A DNA stretch of 64,000 nucleotides from Kitasatospora mediocidica KCTC 9733 (GTDB lineage Bacteria > Actinomycetota > Actinomycetes > Streptomycetales > Streptomycetaceae). Location: assembly GCF_000744225.1 (NCBI RefSeq), contig NZ_JQLN01000007.1:1240001-1304000 (forward strand). Direction: 5' to 3'. Under the pieces are notes generated by a model. It ran no database searches and had not been told where the DNA came from. It worked only from the letters and a program-made list of their open reading frames with translations. This document shows, piece by piece, positions 47,073 through 55,043 of this stretch. A program made the position numbers and the translations under genes. Each line of letters opens with the position of its first letter. The stretch's first letter is position 1.

Positions 47073-47998
47073 TTGAACCATCCGCACCCGCACCCCCCGA
47101 CCCCGCGCTCCCGCCGCCTGCGGCTGCTGCTCGCGGCCCCGCTCCTGCTGACCGGCCTGACCGGCTGCGGTACGGCCGCCGGCGCACCGGCCGGCGAACC
47201 CCCGGCAGCCGCCGCACTGGCACCCGTCGCCTCCCCGGCCGGCCCCCGCCGTCCGGGTCGGCGGCGCCGACGCCGCCACCGAGCGCGGCCCCGACGCCCG
47301 CGGCGACCCCGTCCGCCGAGCCACTGGCCGGCCGGACCATCGTGATCGACCCGGGCCACAACCCCGGCAACGTCGACCACACCACCGAGATCAACGCCCA
47401 GGTGGACGTCGGCAACGGCCACAAGGAGTGCGACACCACCGGCACCGAGACCGACGCCGGCTACTCCGAGGCGGCCTACACCCTGGACGTCTCCAACCGG
47501 CTGCGGGACCTCCTGCAGACCCTGGGCGCCAAGGTGGTGCTGACCCAGGACGGCGACCGGCCCTGGGGCCCGTGCGTCACCGAGCGCGCCGCGATCGGCA
47601 ACGCCGCCCACGCGGACGCCGCCATCTCGATCCACGGCGACGGCGGCCCGGCCACCGGCAGCGGCTTCCACGTGATCATGCCCGCCGAAGTGAAGGGCGG
47701 GGCCGCCGACACCGGCCCGATCGTCGCGCCCTCGCACCGCCTCGGCCTGCTGCTGCGCGAGAAGTTCCAGGCCGCCACCGCCGAGCCGTACGCCGACTAC
47801 GTCGCGCAGCAGGGGCTGGACACCCGCAGTGATCTGGGCGGTCTCAACCTCTCCACGGTGCCGAAGGTCTTCATCGAATGCGGCAACATGCGCAACGCCG
47901 GCGACGCCGGACGGATGACGGACCCTCAGTGGCGCCAGAAGGCCGCTCAGGGCATCGCCGACGCCTTCACGGCCTACCTGACCACGGCTTCCGGATGA
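47073..47998 (+). pseudogene. N-acetylmuramoyl-L-alanine amidase (Amidase_3) lipoprotein with apparent frameshift
   Basis: A peptidoglycan amidase whose N-terminus and catalytic part are in different frames. TTG 47073 opens a frame with a lipoprotein signal (RLRLLLAAPLLLTGLTGC; lipobox ending LTGC). Near the C run at 47243-47247 the sense frame shifts by one base (as if one C were missing), and continues SAAPTPAATPSAEPLAGRT into the catalytic domain. That domain has IVIDPGHNPGN (zinc His), YSEAAYTLDVSNRL (Glu), SIHGDGGP (second zinc His) and VFIECGNMRN (catalytic Glu): complete. It may be a real frameshift, a sequencing error in the homopolymer, or slippage. A shortened protein could start at GTG 47342 but would lack export. 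Confidence 0.8.
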
Positions 47999-48164
47999 CC
48001 GCGGCCAACCCGCTCGGCGGGGACGGTCCTTGTCCGGTTCCGGGAGCCCGCCGTGCACCGCTTGACACGATGGCCCTAGGCTCTTGGTCCGACCGGATGT
48101 GCGTGCGCTCAGTACAATCACACCCCGTCATGCCGTCCACGACACACCAGCGAGGGGAATGTTA

Positions 48165-49217
48165 GTGAATCTGCGCGCTCTCACCAGGGGAGACGCCGCC
48201 ATCGCAGGTGCGGCCGTCCTGCTTTTGATTTCGTCCTTCCTGCCCTACTGGTCCGTGGACTGCTCGGCCTCCGCCTGCTCGTCGAGCGCGTGGGCCACCA
48301 ACCTCCTGCCGGTGCTGCCCTCGATCTACCTGCTCGGCATCGCCGCGGCGGCGCTGATCCTGCTTCAGAAGTTCCAGGGCGAGGCGGCGAAGACCCGTCA
48401 GATCCTGGGCCTGCGGCTGGACCAGTGGGGCAGCTCGTTCGCCGTGGTCGCGCTCTGGACCTCGCTCTGGTCGCTCGGCGCGGGCTCCAACCACTCGATC
48501 GGCGCCTACCTCGGGATCCTCTCGCTGATCGTGCTCACCGGTGCCGCCCTGGCCGGCCCGCTGGTGCCCGCGCTGGCGGGCCCGCTGGTCAGCGACAAGC
48601 CGGCGGTCCCCGCCCAGCAGGCGTACCCCGGCGCGGTCGGCGGCGGCTACCCCGGCCCGGGCCAGACCTTCGGCGGCGGCCAGCCGCAGCCCCAGCAGGG
48701 CGGCTACGGCTACCCGGGCGGCCAGAGCTTCGGCGGCCAGCCCCAGCCCCAGCCCCAGCAGGGCGGCTACGGATTCCCGGCGCCGGGTGCCGGTCAGCCG
48801 CAGGACGCCGGCTTCGGCCAGCAGGCCGCCCAGCCGTCCCCGTTCGGCCAGCAGGCCCAGCAGGCTCAGCAGGCCCCGGCGGTCGGCCAGCCCGAGGCAG
48901 GTTTCGGCCAGCAGGCCGCCCAGCAGGCGCCCGCCTTCGGGCAGCACGCCCCGCAGGCCCAGGAGGCCGCCCCGGCACCCGCTCCGGCCGCGGCCGCCGC
49001 GGCCGCCCCGGCCGCCGACTTCGCGCCGTTCTGGTTCGCCGTCCCGGAGCCCCGCCGGCTCACCCCGAAGGACGGTGCCCCGGGCCCGGTCGTCGGCGAC
49101 CTGGTGCCCGGCACCTGGTACCTGGCCGTCGAGCAGCGCGGCAGCGCGCTGGTCGCCCAGCTGCAGGACGGTACCCAGGGCGTGCTGAACGACGTCTCGG
49201 GCATCCAGCGCGGCTGA
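48165..49217 (+). CDS. Four-TM membrane protein with Gln/Pro/Gly-rich tail (DUF5336-like)
   Basis: A 350-residue protein. GTG 48165 is preferred over ATG 48159 because GAGGGG ends 7 nt before it. Four TM segments lie within residues ~1-140 (GDAAIAGAAVLLLISSFLPYW; LLPVLPSIYLLGIAAAALILL; SSFAVVALWTSLWSLGAG; YLGILSLIVLTGAALAGPL). A long low-complexity cytoplasmic or external part (about 150-290) is made of GQQ/QPQ and GGYGYPGG repeats. A folded end has VPEPRRLTPKDGAPGPVVGDLVPGTWYLAVEQRGSALVAQ. It resembles mycobacterial 34-kDa antigen-type proteins. Function unknown; single gene with its own terminator. Confidence 0.8.
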   Translation: MNLRALTRGDAAIAGAAVLLLISSFLPYWSVDCSASACSSSAWATNLLPVLPSIYLLGIAAAALILLQKFQGEAAKTRQILGLRLDQWGSSFAVVALWTSLWSLGAGSNHSIGAYLGILSLIVLTGAALAGPLVPALAGPLVSDKPAVPAQQAYPGAVGGGYPGPGQTFGGGQPQPQQGGYGYPGGQSFGGQPQPQPQQGGYGFPAPGAGQPQDAGFGQQAAQPSPFGQQAQQAQQAPAVGQPEAGFGQQAAQQAPAFGQHAPQAQEAAPAPAPAAAAAAAPAADFAPFWFAVPEPRRLTPKDGAPGPVVGDLVPGTWYLAVEQRGSALVAQLQDGTQGVLNDVSGIQRG

Positions 49218-49228
49218 TCCCCACACGC

Positions 49229-49263
49229 GGAGGGCCCGGCGGGAGTTTCCCGCCGGGCCCTCC
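49229..49263. terminator. Strong bidirectional terminator
   Basis: A perfect 16-bp stem, GGAGGGCCCGGCGGGA (49229-49244) with its complement at 49248-49263, and a 3-nt loop. It lies between two convergent genes. Confidence 0.9.
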
Positions 49264-49279
49264 TGCTGTGTCCGCGCAG

Positions 49280-50359
49280 TCAGCAGCAGCCCTCGATGGC
49301 CAGCCCGGCCGGCAGCTGGTCGGCGCCGAAGACGGCCACCGTCGCCGGGTCGCCGCCGAGCGCCGCCACCGCGAGCAGCAGGGCGCCGGACGTCCAGGTG
49401 GTGCGCTCGTCGGGCCAGATCGCGTCGTCCTCGAAGACGTATCCCGTCCAGTACGAGCCGTCCTCGTGCCGCAGGTGACCGATCGAGCGCAGGATCTCCA
49501 GGGCGCGGTCCGACTGGCCCACCGCCCAGAGGGCGAGCGCGAGTTCGGCACTCTCCCCGCCGGTCACCCAGGGCCGGTCGCTGACGCAGCGCACGCCGAG
49601 GCCGGGGACGACGAAGCGGTCCCAGCCCTCGGCGATCTGCCGCTGCGCCTGCGGACCGCGCAGCGCGCTGCCGAGCACGGGGTAGTACCAGTCCATGGAG
49701 TAGCGGGCCTTGTCGAGGAACCGCTCGGGGTGGCGGGCCACCGCGTGCTGGAGCCGGCCGGCCGCCAGCTCCCAGTCCGGCTGCGGCTCCTCGCGGTATT
49801 CGGCGATCGCCAGGCCGCAGCGCAGGGCGTGCAGGATGCTGGACGAGCCGGTGAGCAGCGCCTCCTGGACGGCGCCGCCGTCCTCGTCCAGCCGCCACGC
49901 CACCTGGCCGCCGGGCAGCTGGAGCCCGACGGTGAAGTCGAGCGCGCGCCGGACGATGGGCCACATCAGGTCCAGGAACCCGTCGTCCCCTGTGCTCAGG
50001 TGGTGGTGCCAGACGCCGACCGCGACGTAGGCGCAGAAGTTGCTCTCCACGGCGGCGTTGGAGACGCCCTCGGCGCCGTCGCCGAAGTAGCCGGCATACC
50101 AGGAGCCGTCCTGATTCTGCCGCTGCGCCAGCCAGCGGTAGGCGCGCTCGGCGGCGGCGTGCTCACCGGCCGCGTCCAGCGCCATCGCGGCCTCGGTGTG
50201 GTCCCACGGGTCCAGGTGGCCACCGGTGAACCACGGGATCGCGCCGTCGGCCCGCTGCTCGGCCAGGATGCTGCGCACCGTGGCGGCGGCCTGGGCGGCG
50301 TCCAGTACCCCCGGCAGGAGCAGCGCCTCGGAGACGGCCAGCCCCTCCCCCGGGATCAT
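49280..50359 (-). CDS. Alpha/alpha-barrel (prenyltransferase/squalene cyclase-like) protein of unknown function
   Basis: A 359-residue cytosolic protein with the ATG at 50357-50359 overlapping the methyltransferase stop (ATGA). It has repeated helical hairpins such as IPWFTGGHLDPWDHTEAAMAL, YRWLAQRQNQDGSWYAGYFGD and LRHEDGSYWTGYVFEDDAIWPDERTTW: the Q-D/E-G-S-W repeat of terpenoid-cyclase-like barrels and related glycan-processing barrels. The DxDD cyclase motif is absent, and Asp/Glu-rich clefts suggest a glycosidase- or epimerase-like barrel instead. It is the last gene of a GT4 / methyltransferase / barrel operon, so it likely acts on the same glycolipid or glycoside. Confidence 0.8.
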   Translation of the reverse strand: MIPGEGLAVSEALLLPGVLDAAQAAATVRSILAEQRADGAIPWFTGGHLDPWDHTEAAMALDAAGEHAAAERAYRWLAQRQNQDGSWYAGYFGDGAEGVSNAAVESNFCAYVAVGVWHHHLSTGDDGFLDLMWPIVRRALDFTVGLQLPGGQVAWRLDEDGGAVQEALLTGSSSILHALRCGLAIAEYREEPQPDWELAAGRLQHAVARHPERFLDKARYSMDWYYPVLGSALRGPQAQRQIAEGWDRFVVPGLGVRCVSDRPWVTGGESAELALALWAVGQSDRALEILRSIGHLRHEDGSYWTGYVFEDDAIWPDERTTWTSGALLLAVAALGGDPATVAVFGADQLPAGLAIEGCC

Positions 50360-51090
50360 GCGCCGGGCCGGTTCGGCTTGCTGGCGTACGCGACGAAGCT
50401 CTTGCCGATCACCGGGTTGAGCGCGGCCTCGGCGGCGCGGGTGAGCTTGCTGATCACCGGGGTGCCGACGATGTCCCAGACCAGCAGCTGGTGGTAGGCC
50501 TTCACCGGCAGCGCCTTGTCGTTGTCGACGCCCACGGCACACTTGATCCACCAATACGGCGAGTGCAGCGCGTGCGCGTGGTGGGTGCCGTACGGGGTGA
50601 GGCCGGCCGAGCCCAGCTTCTCCAGGAGCTCGTCGCCGCGGTAGATCCGGATGTGCCCGCCCTCGTTGGCGTGGTACTCGTCGGAGAGCGCCCAGCAGAT
50701 CTTCTCCGGCAGCCAGCGCGGCACGGTCACCGCGAGCAGCCCGCCGGGCTTGAGGACCCGGGCCATCTCGGCGAGCACGCCCTTGTCGTCGGGGATGTGC
50801 TCCATCACCTCGGAGATGATGATCTTGTCGAAGCTCTCGTCCTCGAACGGCAGGGCCAGCGCGTTGCCCTCCATCGCGACGGCGGAGGAGCCGGCCGGGG
50901 CCTCGCCGGCGGCGGCCATCGCGTCGAACCACTTCTTGACCTCGGCGATCTCCTCGCCGTTCTGGTCCAGCGCCACCACGTTGGCGCCGCGGCGGTAGCA
51001 CTCGAACGCATGCCGGCCCCCGCCGCAGCCCAGGTCGAGCACCCGGTCGCCAGGAGCGATCGGAAAGCGGGAGAAGTCGACGGTCAGCAC
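50356..51090 (-). CDS. Class I SAM-dependent methyltransferase
   Basis: A 244-residue protein starting at ATG 51088-51090, preceded by GGAG. RVLDLGCGGGRHAFECYRRG is the SAM-binding motif I; ALALPFEDESFDKIIISEVMEHIPD and EMARVLKPGGLLAVTVPRWLPEKI are the usual Methyltransf_11 motifs. The part after residue 150 (HIRIYRGDELLEKLGSAGL, PYWWIKCAVG) is family-specific. It overlaps the downstream barrel gene by ATGA and follows the glycosyltransferase by 55 bp. It probably methylates a sugar or lipid product of the same pathway (inference). Confidence 0.92.
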   Translation of the reverse strand: MLTVDFSRFPIAPGDRVLDLGCGGGRHAFECYRRGANVVALDQNGEEIAEVKKWFDAMAAAGEAPAGSSAVAMEGNALALPFEDESFDKIIISEVMEHIPDDKGVLAEMARVLKPGGLLAVTVPRWLPEKICWALSDEYHANEGGHIRIYRGDELLEKLGSAGLTPYGTHHAHALHSPYWWIKCAVGVDNDKALPVKAYHQLLVWDIVGTPVISKLTRAAEAALNPVIGKSFVAYASKPNRPGA

Positions 51091-51145
51091 TGCGGGTCTC
51101 CTGGAGGGTGACGGAGGGTCAGGTCTGGTGTGCGGGTCGGGCAGA

Positions 51146-52477
51146 TCAGGCGACGTAGCGCCAGCCGGCGCCGGCCCGGGCCCGCTGCCCGACGCCGGTG
51201 GCGAGGGCCGCGCGGTAGCGGTCGGCGGTCAGTTCGGCGGCCCGCTCCCAGGTGAACCGGGCGAGCACCCGCTCGCGCCCGGCCGCACCGAGGCGCGCAC
51301 GCAGCTCCGGGTCGTCCAGCAGCCGCCCGAGCGCCTGCGCCAGCGCGCCGGCGTCGCCCGGCGGCACGGCCAGGCAGGTCTCGCCGTCGGGGCCCGCCAC
51401 CTCCGGGATCGCCCCGCCGGTGGTGGCGACCAGCGGCGTGCCGGTGGCCATCGCCTCGGCGGCCGGCAGCGAGAAGCCCTCGTAGAGCGAGGGCACGCAG
51501 GCCACCTCCGCGGAGCGGTAGAGGTCCACCAGCTCCTGGTCGGTCAGCCCGGTGCGGAAGTCGATGTACGGCTCCAGGCCGAAGCGCCGCACCGCGTCCG
51601 CGACCGGTCCGGTGCCCTGCTTCTTGCAGACCACGACCAGGTGCGCGTCCCGCTCGGTACGCACCTTGGCCAGCGCCTCGACCAGGTGGACCAGGCCCTT
51701 GAGCGGCACGTCCGCGCTGGAGGTCGCCACGATCCGTCCGGGCACCACGGCGACCGCCTCGGACGGCGACCAGAGCCGGGTGTCCGCGCCGATCGGCACC
51801 ACCGAGACGGCGCCGGGCGCGGCGCCCAGCTGCGCGGTGATCTCGGCCTTCGAGCTGCCGGAGACGGTGATGATGTGCTCCAGGCGCCCGGTCACCCGGC
51901 GCTGCATCCGGGTGAAGGCGTACCAGCGGCGCAGCGAGAGCCGCCTCAGCCGGGTGGGGGCCGCCTCCAGCTCCAGTCGGCGGTCCACCGTGACCGGGTG
52001 GTGGATCGTGGTGACCAGCGGGAACCCGTGCCGTTCCAGGCCCAGCAGACCGTAGCCGAGGGTCTGGTTGTCGTGCACGACGTCGTAGCGGCCCTTGTGC
52101 CGCGCCAGGTAGTGGCGGGCGCGCAGCGAGAAGGTCAGCGGCTCGGGGAACCCGCCGGTCCACATGCCGGCGACCTCCAGCAGGTCCACCGGGCCGCGGA
52201 ACTCGTCCAGCCGCGGGGTGCGGAACGGGTCGTCCGCGCGGTACAGGTCCAGGCTGGGCAGCTCGACCAGGCGGACCGAGCCCGGGCCCGCCACCTCGTC
52301 CAGCACCGGGAACGGCTGCGCGCCGATGACGTCCACGTGGTGACCGAGCCGGGCGAGCTCGCGCGAGAGGTGGCGGACGTAGACGCCCTGCCCGCCGCAG
52401 AACGGGTCGCCACGGTAGGAGAGCAGCGCGATCCGCAGCGGCCGCCGGGCGGCAGTGGAGGGTGGCTGCCCCGTCAT
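51146..52477 (-). CDS. GT4-family glycosyltransferase (GT-B fold)
   Basis: A 443-residue retaining glycosyltransferase. ATG 52475-52477 has AAGGGG upstream. Seen: N-terminal acceptor domain RIALLSYRGDPFCGGQGVYVRHLSREL with the Gly-rich loop; VVHDNQTLGYG; FPLVTTIHHPVT; SGSSKAEITAQLG; and the donor-side motif PSLYEGFSLPAAEAMATGTPLVA, where E-x7-E binds the nucleotide-sugar. No signal peptide. It starts the three-gene operon and is divergent from the TetR gene. The PIGADTRLW element supports a PimA/MshA-type group. Acceptor unknown. Confidence 0.93.
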   Translation of the reverse strand: MTGQPPSTAARRPLRIALLSYRGDPFCGGQGVYVRHLSRELARLGHHVDVIGAQPFPVLDEVAGPGSVRLVELPSLDLYRADDPFRTPRLDEFRGPVDLLEVAGMWTGGFPEPLTFSLRARHYLARHKGRYDVVHDNQTLGYGLLGLERHGFPLVTTIHHPVTVDRRLELEAAPTRLRRLSLRRWYAFTRMQRRVTGRLEHIITVSGSSKAEITAQLGAAPGAVSVVPIGADTRLWSPSEAVAVVPGRIVATSSADVPLKGLVHLVEALAKVRTERDAHLVVVCKKQGTGPVADAVRRFGLEPYIDFRTGLTDQELVDLYRSAEVACVPSLYEGFSLPAAEAMATGTPLVATTGGAIPEVAGPDGETCLAVPPGDAGALAQALGRLLDDPELRARLGAAGRERVLARFTWERAAELTADRYRAALATGVGQRARAGAGWRYVA

Positions 52478-52560
52478 GGTCGGCCCCTTCTGCCCACTTC
52501 CCCCCGGCCGGCCGGCCTCAGCGGAAAAGTAGATCAAGTTTCATGGTGGTGTGGAATTCG

Positions 52561-52582
52561 TCATTGGACATGTGAACAATGA
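52561..52582. promoter_or_regulatory. Inverted repeat in the GT4 / TetR divergent region
   Basis: TCATTG (52561-52566) and CAATGA (52577-52582) with a 10-bp spacer, in the most AT-rich part of the 219-bp divergent gap. It is a candidate site for the adjacent TetR regulator. Confidence 0.4.
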
Positions 52583-52696
52583 GAGACCTCGAAGATACCG
52601 GCCCGTAGCTTCGCCGTCGGAAGCAGGGCTGGTGATTCGCGACACGCTGCGGCCGTGCTGCCGCCATGCCGCCGCCGTGCGCCGTCAGGGGTCCCG

Positions 52697-53293
52697 TTGA
52701 GTGCCACCGCCCATCCGCCCGCCCGCCTCGCACTGACGCCTCGCCAGGCCGAACGGCGACGCCGGATGCTGGCCGCCGCCACCGCGCTGGCCTGCCGCGG
52801 CGGCTACGAGGCCGTGCAGATGCGCGAGGTGGCCGAGGACGCCTCGGTCGCGTTGGGGACCCTGTACCGGTACTTCCCGTCCAAGGTCCACCTGCTGGTC
52901 GCGGTGATGCAGGATCAGCTCGGCCGGCTGCTCGACCAGGTTCGCCGGCACCCGCCGACCGGGGAGGACCCGGCGGCCCGGGTGGCCGACGCGCTCACCC
53001 GGGCGTTCCACGCGCTGCAACGCGAGCCGCAGCTGGCCGAGGCGATGGTGCGGGCGCTCTCCTTCGCGGACCGCTCGGTGAGCGTGGAGGTGGACGAGGT
53101 CAGCAAGCTCACCTCGGCGATCATCCTGCACGCGATCGGCCGTCCGGAGAGCCCCGACGAGGGGCAGCGGGCGGCGGTCCGGGTGATCGAGCACACCTGG
53201 CACTCGGCGCTGGTCAGCTGGCTGTCCGGCCGCTCCTCGCTCGACGAGGTCCGGGCCGACCTGGGCACCGCCGCCCGGCTGCTCTCGCTCTGA
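52697..53293 (+). CDS. TetR-family regulator, KstR-like
   Basis: A 198-residue repressor. TTG 52697 is chosen because AGGGG lies ~6-11 nt upstream and the product starts just before the DNA-binding domain. The helix-turn-helix runs TPRQAERRRRMLAAATALAC, then GGYEAVQMREVAEDASVALGTLYRYFPSKVHLLVAVM; the AxALGTLYRYFPSK sequence is characteristic of the KstR group, which in mycobacteria and rhodococci controls sterol-degradation genes. The ligand-binding part (60-198) is helical. Here it sits between the GT4 operon (divergent) and a respiratory cluster (76 bp downstream, same strand), neither of which is a sterol gene. Confidence 0.88.
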   Translation: MSATAHPPARLALTPRQAERRRRMLAAATALACRGGYEAVQMREVAEDASVALGTLYRYFPSKVHLLVAVMQDQLGRLLDQVRRHPPTGEDPAARVADALTRAFHALQREPQLAEAMVRALSFADRSVSVEVDEVSKLTSAIILHAIGRPESPDEGQRAAVRVIEHTWHSALVSWLSGRSSLDEVRADLGTAARLLSL

Positions 53294-53369
53294 GCCCTGT
53301 GCTCCGTCCCGGGGACAGCACGGCGAGCCCGCCGCCTCCGGATGGCCCACCCGGCTAGCGTCACCGCGT

Positions 53370-55043
53370 GTGACGAAGCAGAGCGGGCCGCAGCGGCGGA
53401 CGGCGTTCGCGTGGGCGCGGGGCACGCCGAGGCTGGAGGCCGCCGCGACCGCGCTGGACCAGCGGCTGCCGCTGCTGGACGTCGCCAAGGGCGTGGTCCG
53501 CAAGGTGTTCCCGGACCACTGGTCGTTCCTGCTCGGTGAACTGGCCCTCTACGCGCTGGCCGTCCTGCTGCTGACCGGCGTCTACCTGACGGCGTTCTTC
53601 CGGCCGGGCATGGGCGAGATCATCTACCAGGGCTCGTACCGACCGCTCAGCGGCGTGCGGATGACCGAGGCGTACGCGTCGGCGCTGGGCATCACCTTCG
53701 ACGTCCGCGGCGGTCTGTTGATCCGTCAGATCCACCACTGGGCGGCGGTGGTGTTCACCGCCTCGCTCAGCGTGCACATGCTGCGGGCCTTCTTCACCGG
53801 CGCCTTCCGCCGCCCGCGCGAGCTGAACTGGCTGCTGGGCGTGACGCTGTTCGTCCTCGCCCTGCTGGAGGGCTTCTCCGGCTACTCGCTGCCGGACGAC
53901 CTGATCTCGGGCGAGGGCCTGCGGATCGCCGAGGGCGTGACCCTCTCGCTGCCCCTGGTCGGCAGCTACCTGGCGTTCTTCCTGTTCGGCTCCCAGTACC
54001 CGGGCACCGACATCATCCCGAGGCTGTACTCGCTGCACATCCTGCTGATCCCGGGCCTGCTGGTGGCGCTGGTCGGCGCGCACCTCCAGCTGGTCTTCAC
54101 CCTCAAGCACACCCACTGGGGCGGGCCCGGGCGGACCAACCGCAACGTGGTCGGGCTGCCGTTCTTCCCGCAGTTCCTCACCCGCACCGTCGGGCTCTTC
54201 CTGGCGGTGGCCGCCGTCCTGGCGGCGCTCGGCGCACTCGCCCAGATCAACCCGATCTGGCTGTTCGGCCCCTACCGCCCCGACCAGGCCTCGACCGGCT
54301 CGCAACCCGACTGGTACATGGGCTTCCTGGAGGGCTCGCTGCGCCTGATGCCGGCCACCGAGACCCGGGCGCTGGGGCACAGCATCTCCTGGGGAGCGTT
54401 CGTCCCGGCGGTGCTGCTGCCCGGGGTGATCTTCACGGCGCTCTACCTCTACCCGTTCGCCGAGCGCTGGATCACCCGCGGCCGGGGCGAGCACCACCTG
54501 TGCGACCGGCCGCGCAACCAGCCCACCCGGACGGGCCTCGGGGTGGCCGGCATCGCGTTCTACGGGGTGCTGCTGGTGGCCGGCGGCGACGACGTGATCG
54601 TCTACGCCTTCGGCCTGTCGGTGAACGCCTTCGTCTGGACCTTCCGCGCCCTGCTGGTCCTGCTGCCGCCGCTCTGCTTCCTGCTGACCAAGCGGCTCTG
54701 CCTGGCCCTGCAGGCGCACGACCGCGAACGGCTGCTGGGCGGCGACGAGAGCGGCGACGTCGTCCAGTCGGTGGAGGGCGGCTACACCGAGCGGCACCGG
54801 GCGCTGACCGCCGGGCAGCGCTACGTCCTGCTGGCCCGGGACGTCCCCGACCCGCTGGCGGCGCCGCCGGTACGCGGACCGCGGGTGCTGCGCCTGCTGG
54901 CCCGCGTGCGCACGGCGCTCAGCCGCTGGTTCCACGCGGACCGGGTCGAGCTGCCCGCCACCGAACAGCAGCGCCGCGCGATCGCCGCCGCCGTCGCACC
55001 CCCGGCCCGCGCGGGCACCGACCACCAGCAGGAGGACGCATGA
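53370..55043 (+). CDS. Cytochrome bc complex cytochrome b subunit (second-copy QcrB)
   Basis: A 557-residue integral membrane protein starting at GTG 53370. Heme-ligating His pairs appear in IRQIHHWAAVVFTASLSVHM and LYSLHILLIPGLLVALVGAH, spaced as in cytochrome b (H-x13-H). DWYMGFLEGSLRLMP is a quinol-site region analogue of PEWY. About nine TM helices are visible, then a hydrophilic C-terminus. It accepts electrons from menaquinol. The operon lacks the Rieske (QcrA) and cytochrome c (QcrC) genes, which are presumably supplied by the housekeeping cluster elsewhere. ATGA overlap with ctaD. Confidence 0.92.
   Translation: MTKQSGPQRRTAFAWARGTPRLEAAATALDQRLPLLDVAKGVVRKVFPDHWSFLLGELALYALAVLLLTGVYLTAFFRPGMGEIIYQGSYRPLSGVRMTEAYASALGITFDVRGGLLIRQIHHWAAVVFTASLSVHMLRAFFTGAFRRPRELNWLLGVTLFVLALLEGFSGYSLPDDLISGEGLRIAEGVTLSLPLVGSYLAFFLFGSQYPGTDIIPRLYSLHILLIPGLLVALVGAHLQLVFTLKHTHWGGPGRTNRNVVGLPFFPQFLTRTVGLFLAVAAVLAALGALAQINPIWLFGPYRPDQASTGSQPDWYMGFLEGSLRLMPATETRALGHSISWGAFVPAVLLPGVIFTALYLYPFAERWITRGRGEHHLCDRPRNQPTRTGLGVAGIAFYGVLLVAGGDDVIVYAFGLSVNAFVWTFRALLVLLPPLCFLLTKRLCLALQAHDRERLLGGDESGDVVQSVEGGYTERHRALTAGQRYVLLARDVPDPLAAPPVRGPRVLRLLARVRTALSRWFHADRVELPATEQQRRAIAAAVAPPARAGTDHQQEDA

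Noticed and set aside
48063..48120. TTGACA and TACAAT hexamers upstream of the 48165 gene as one promoter
   Set aside because: Their spacing is far from 17 bp, so they cannot be paired; no promoter is claimed.
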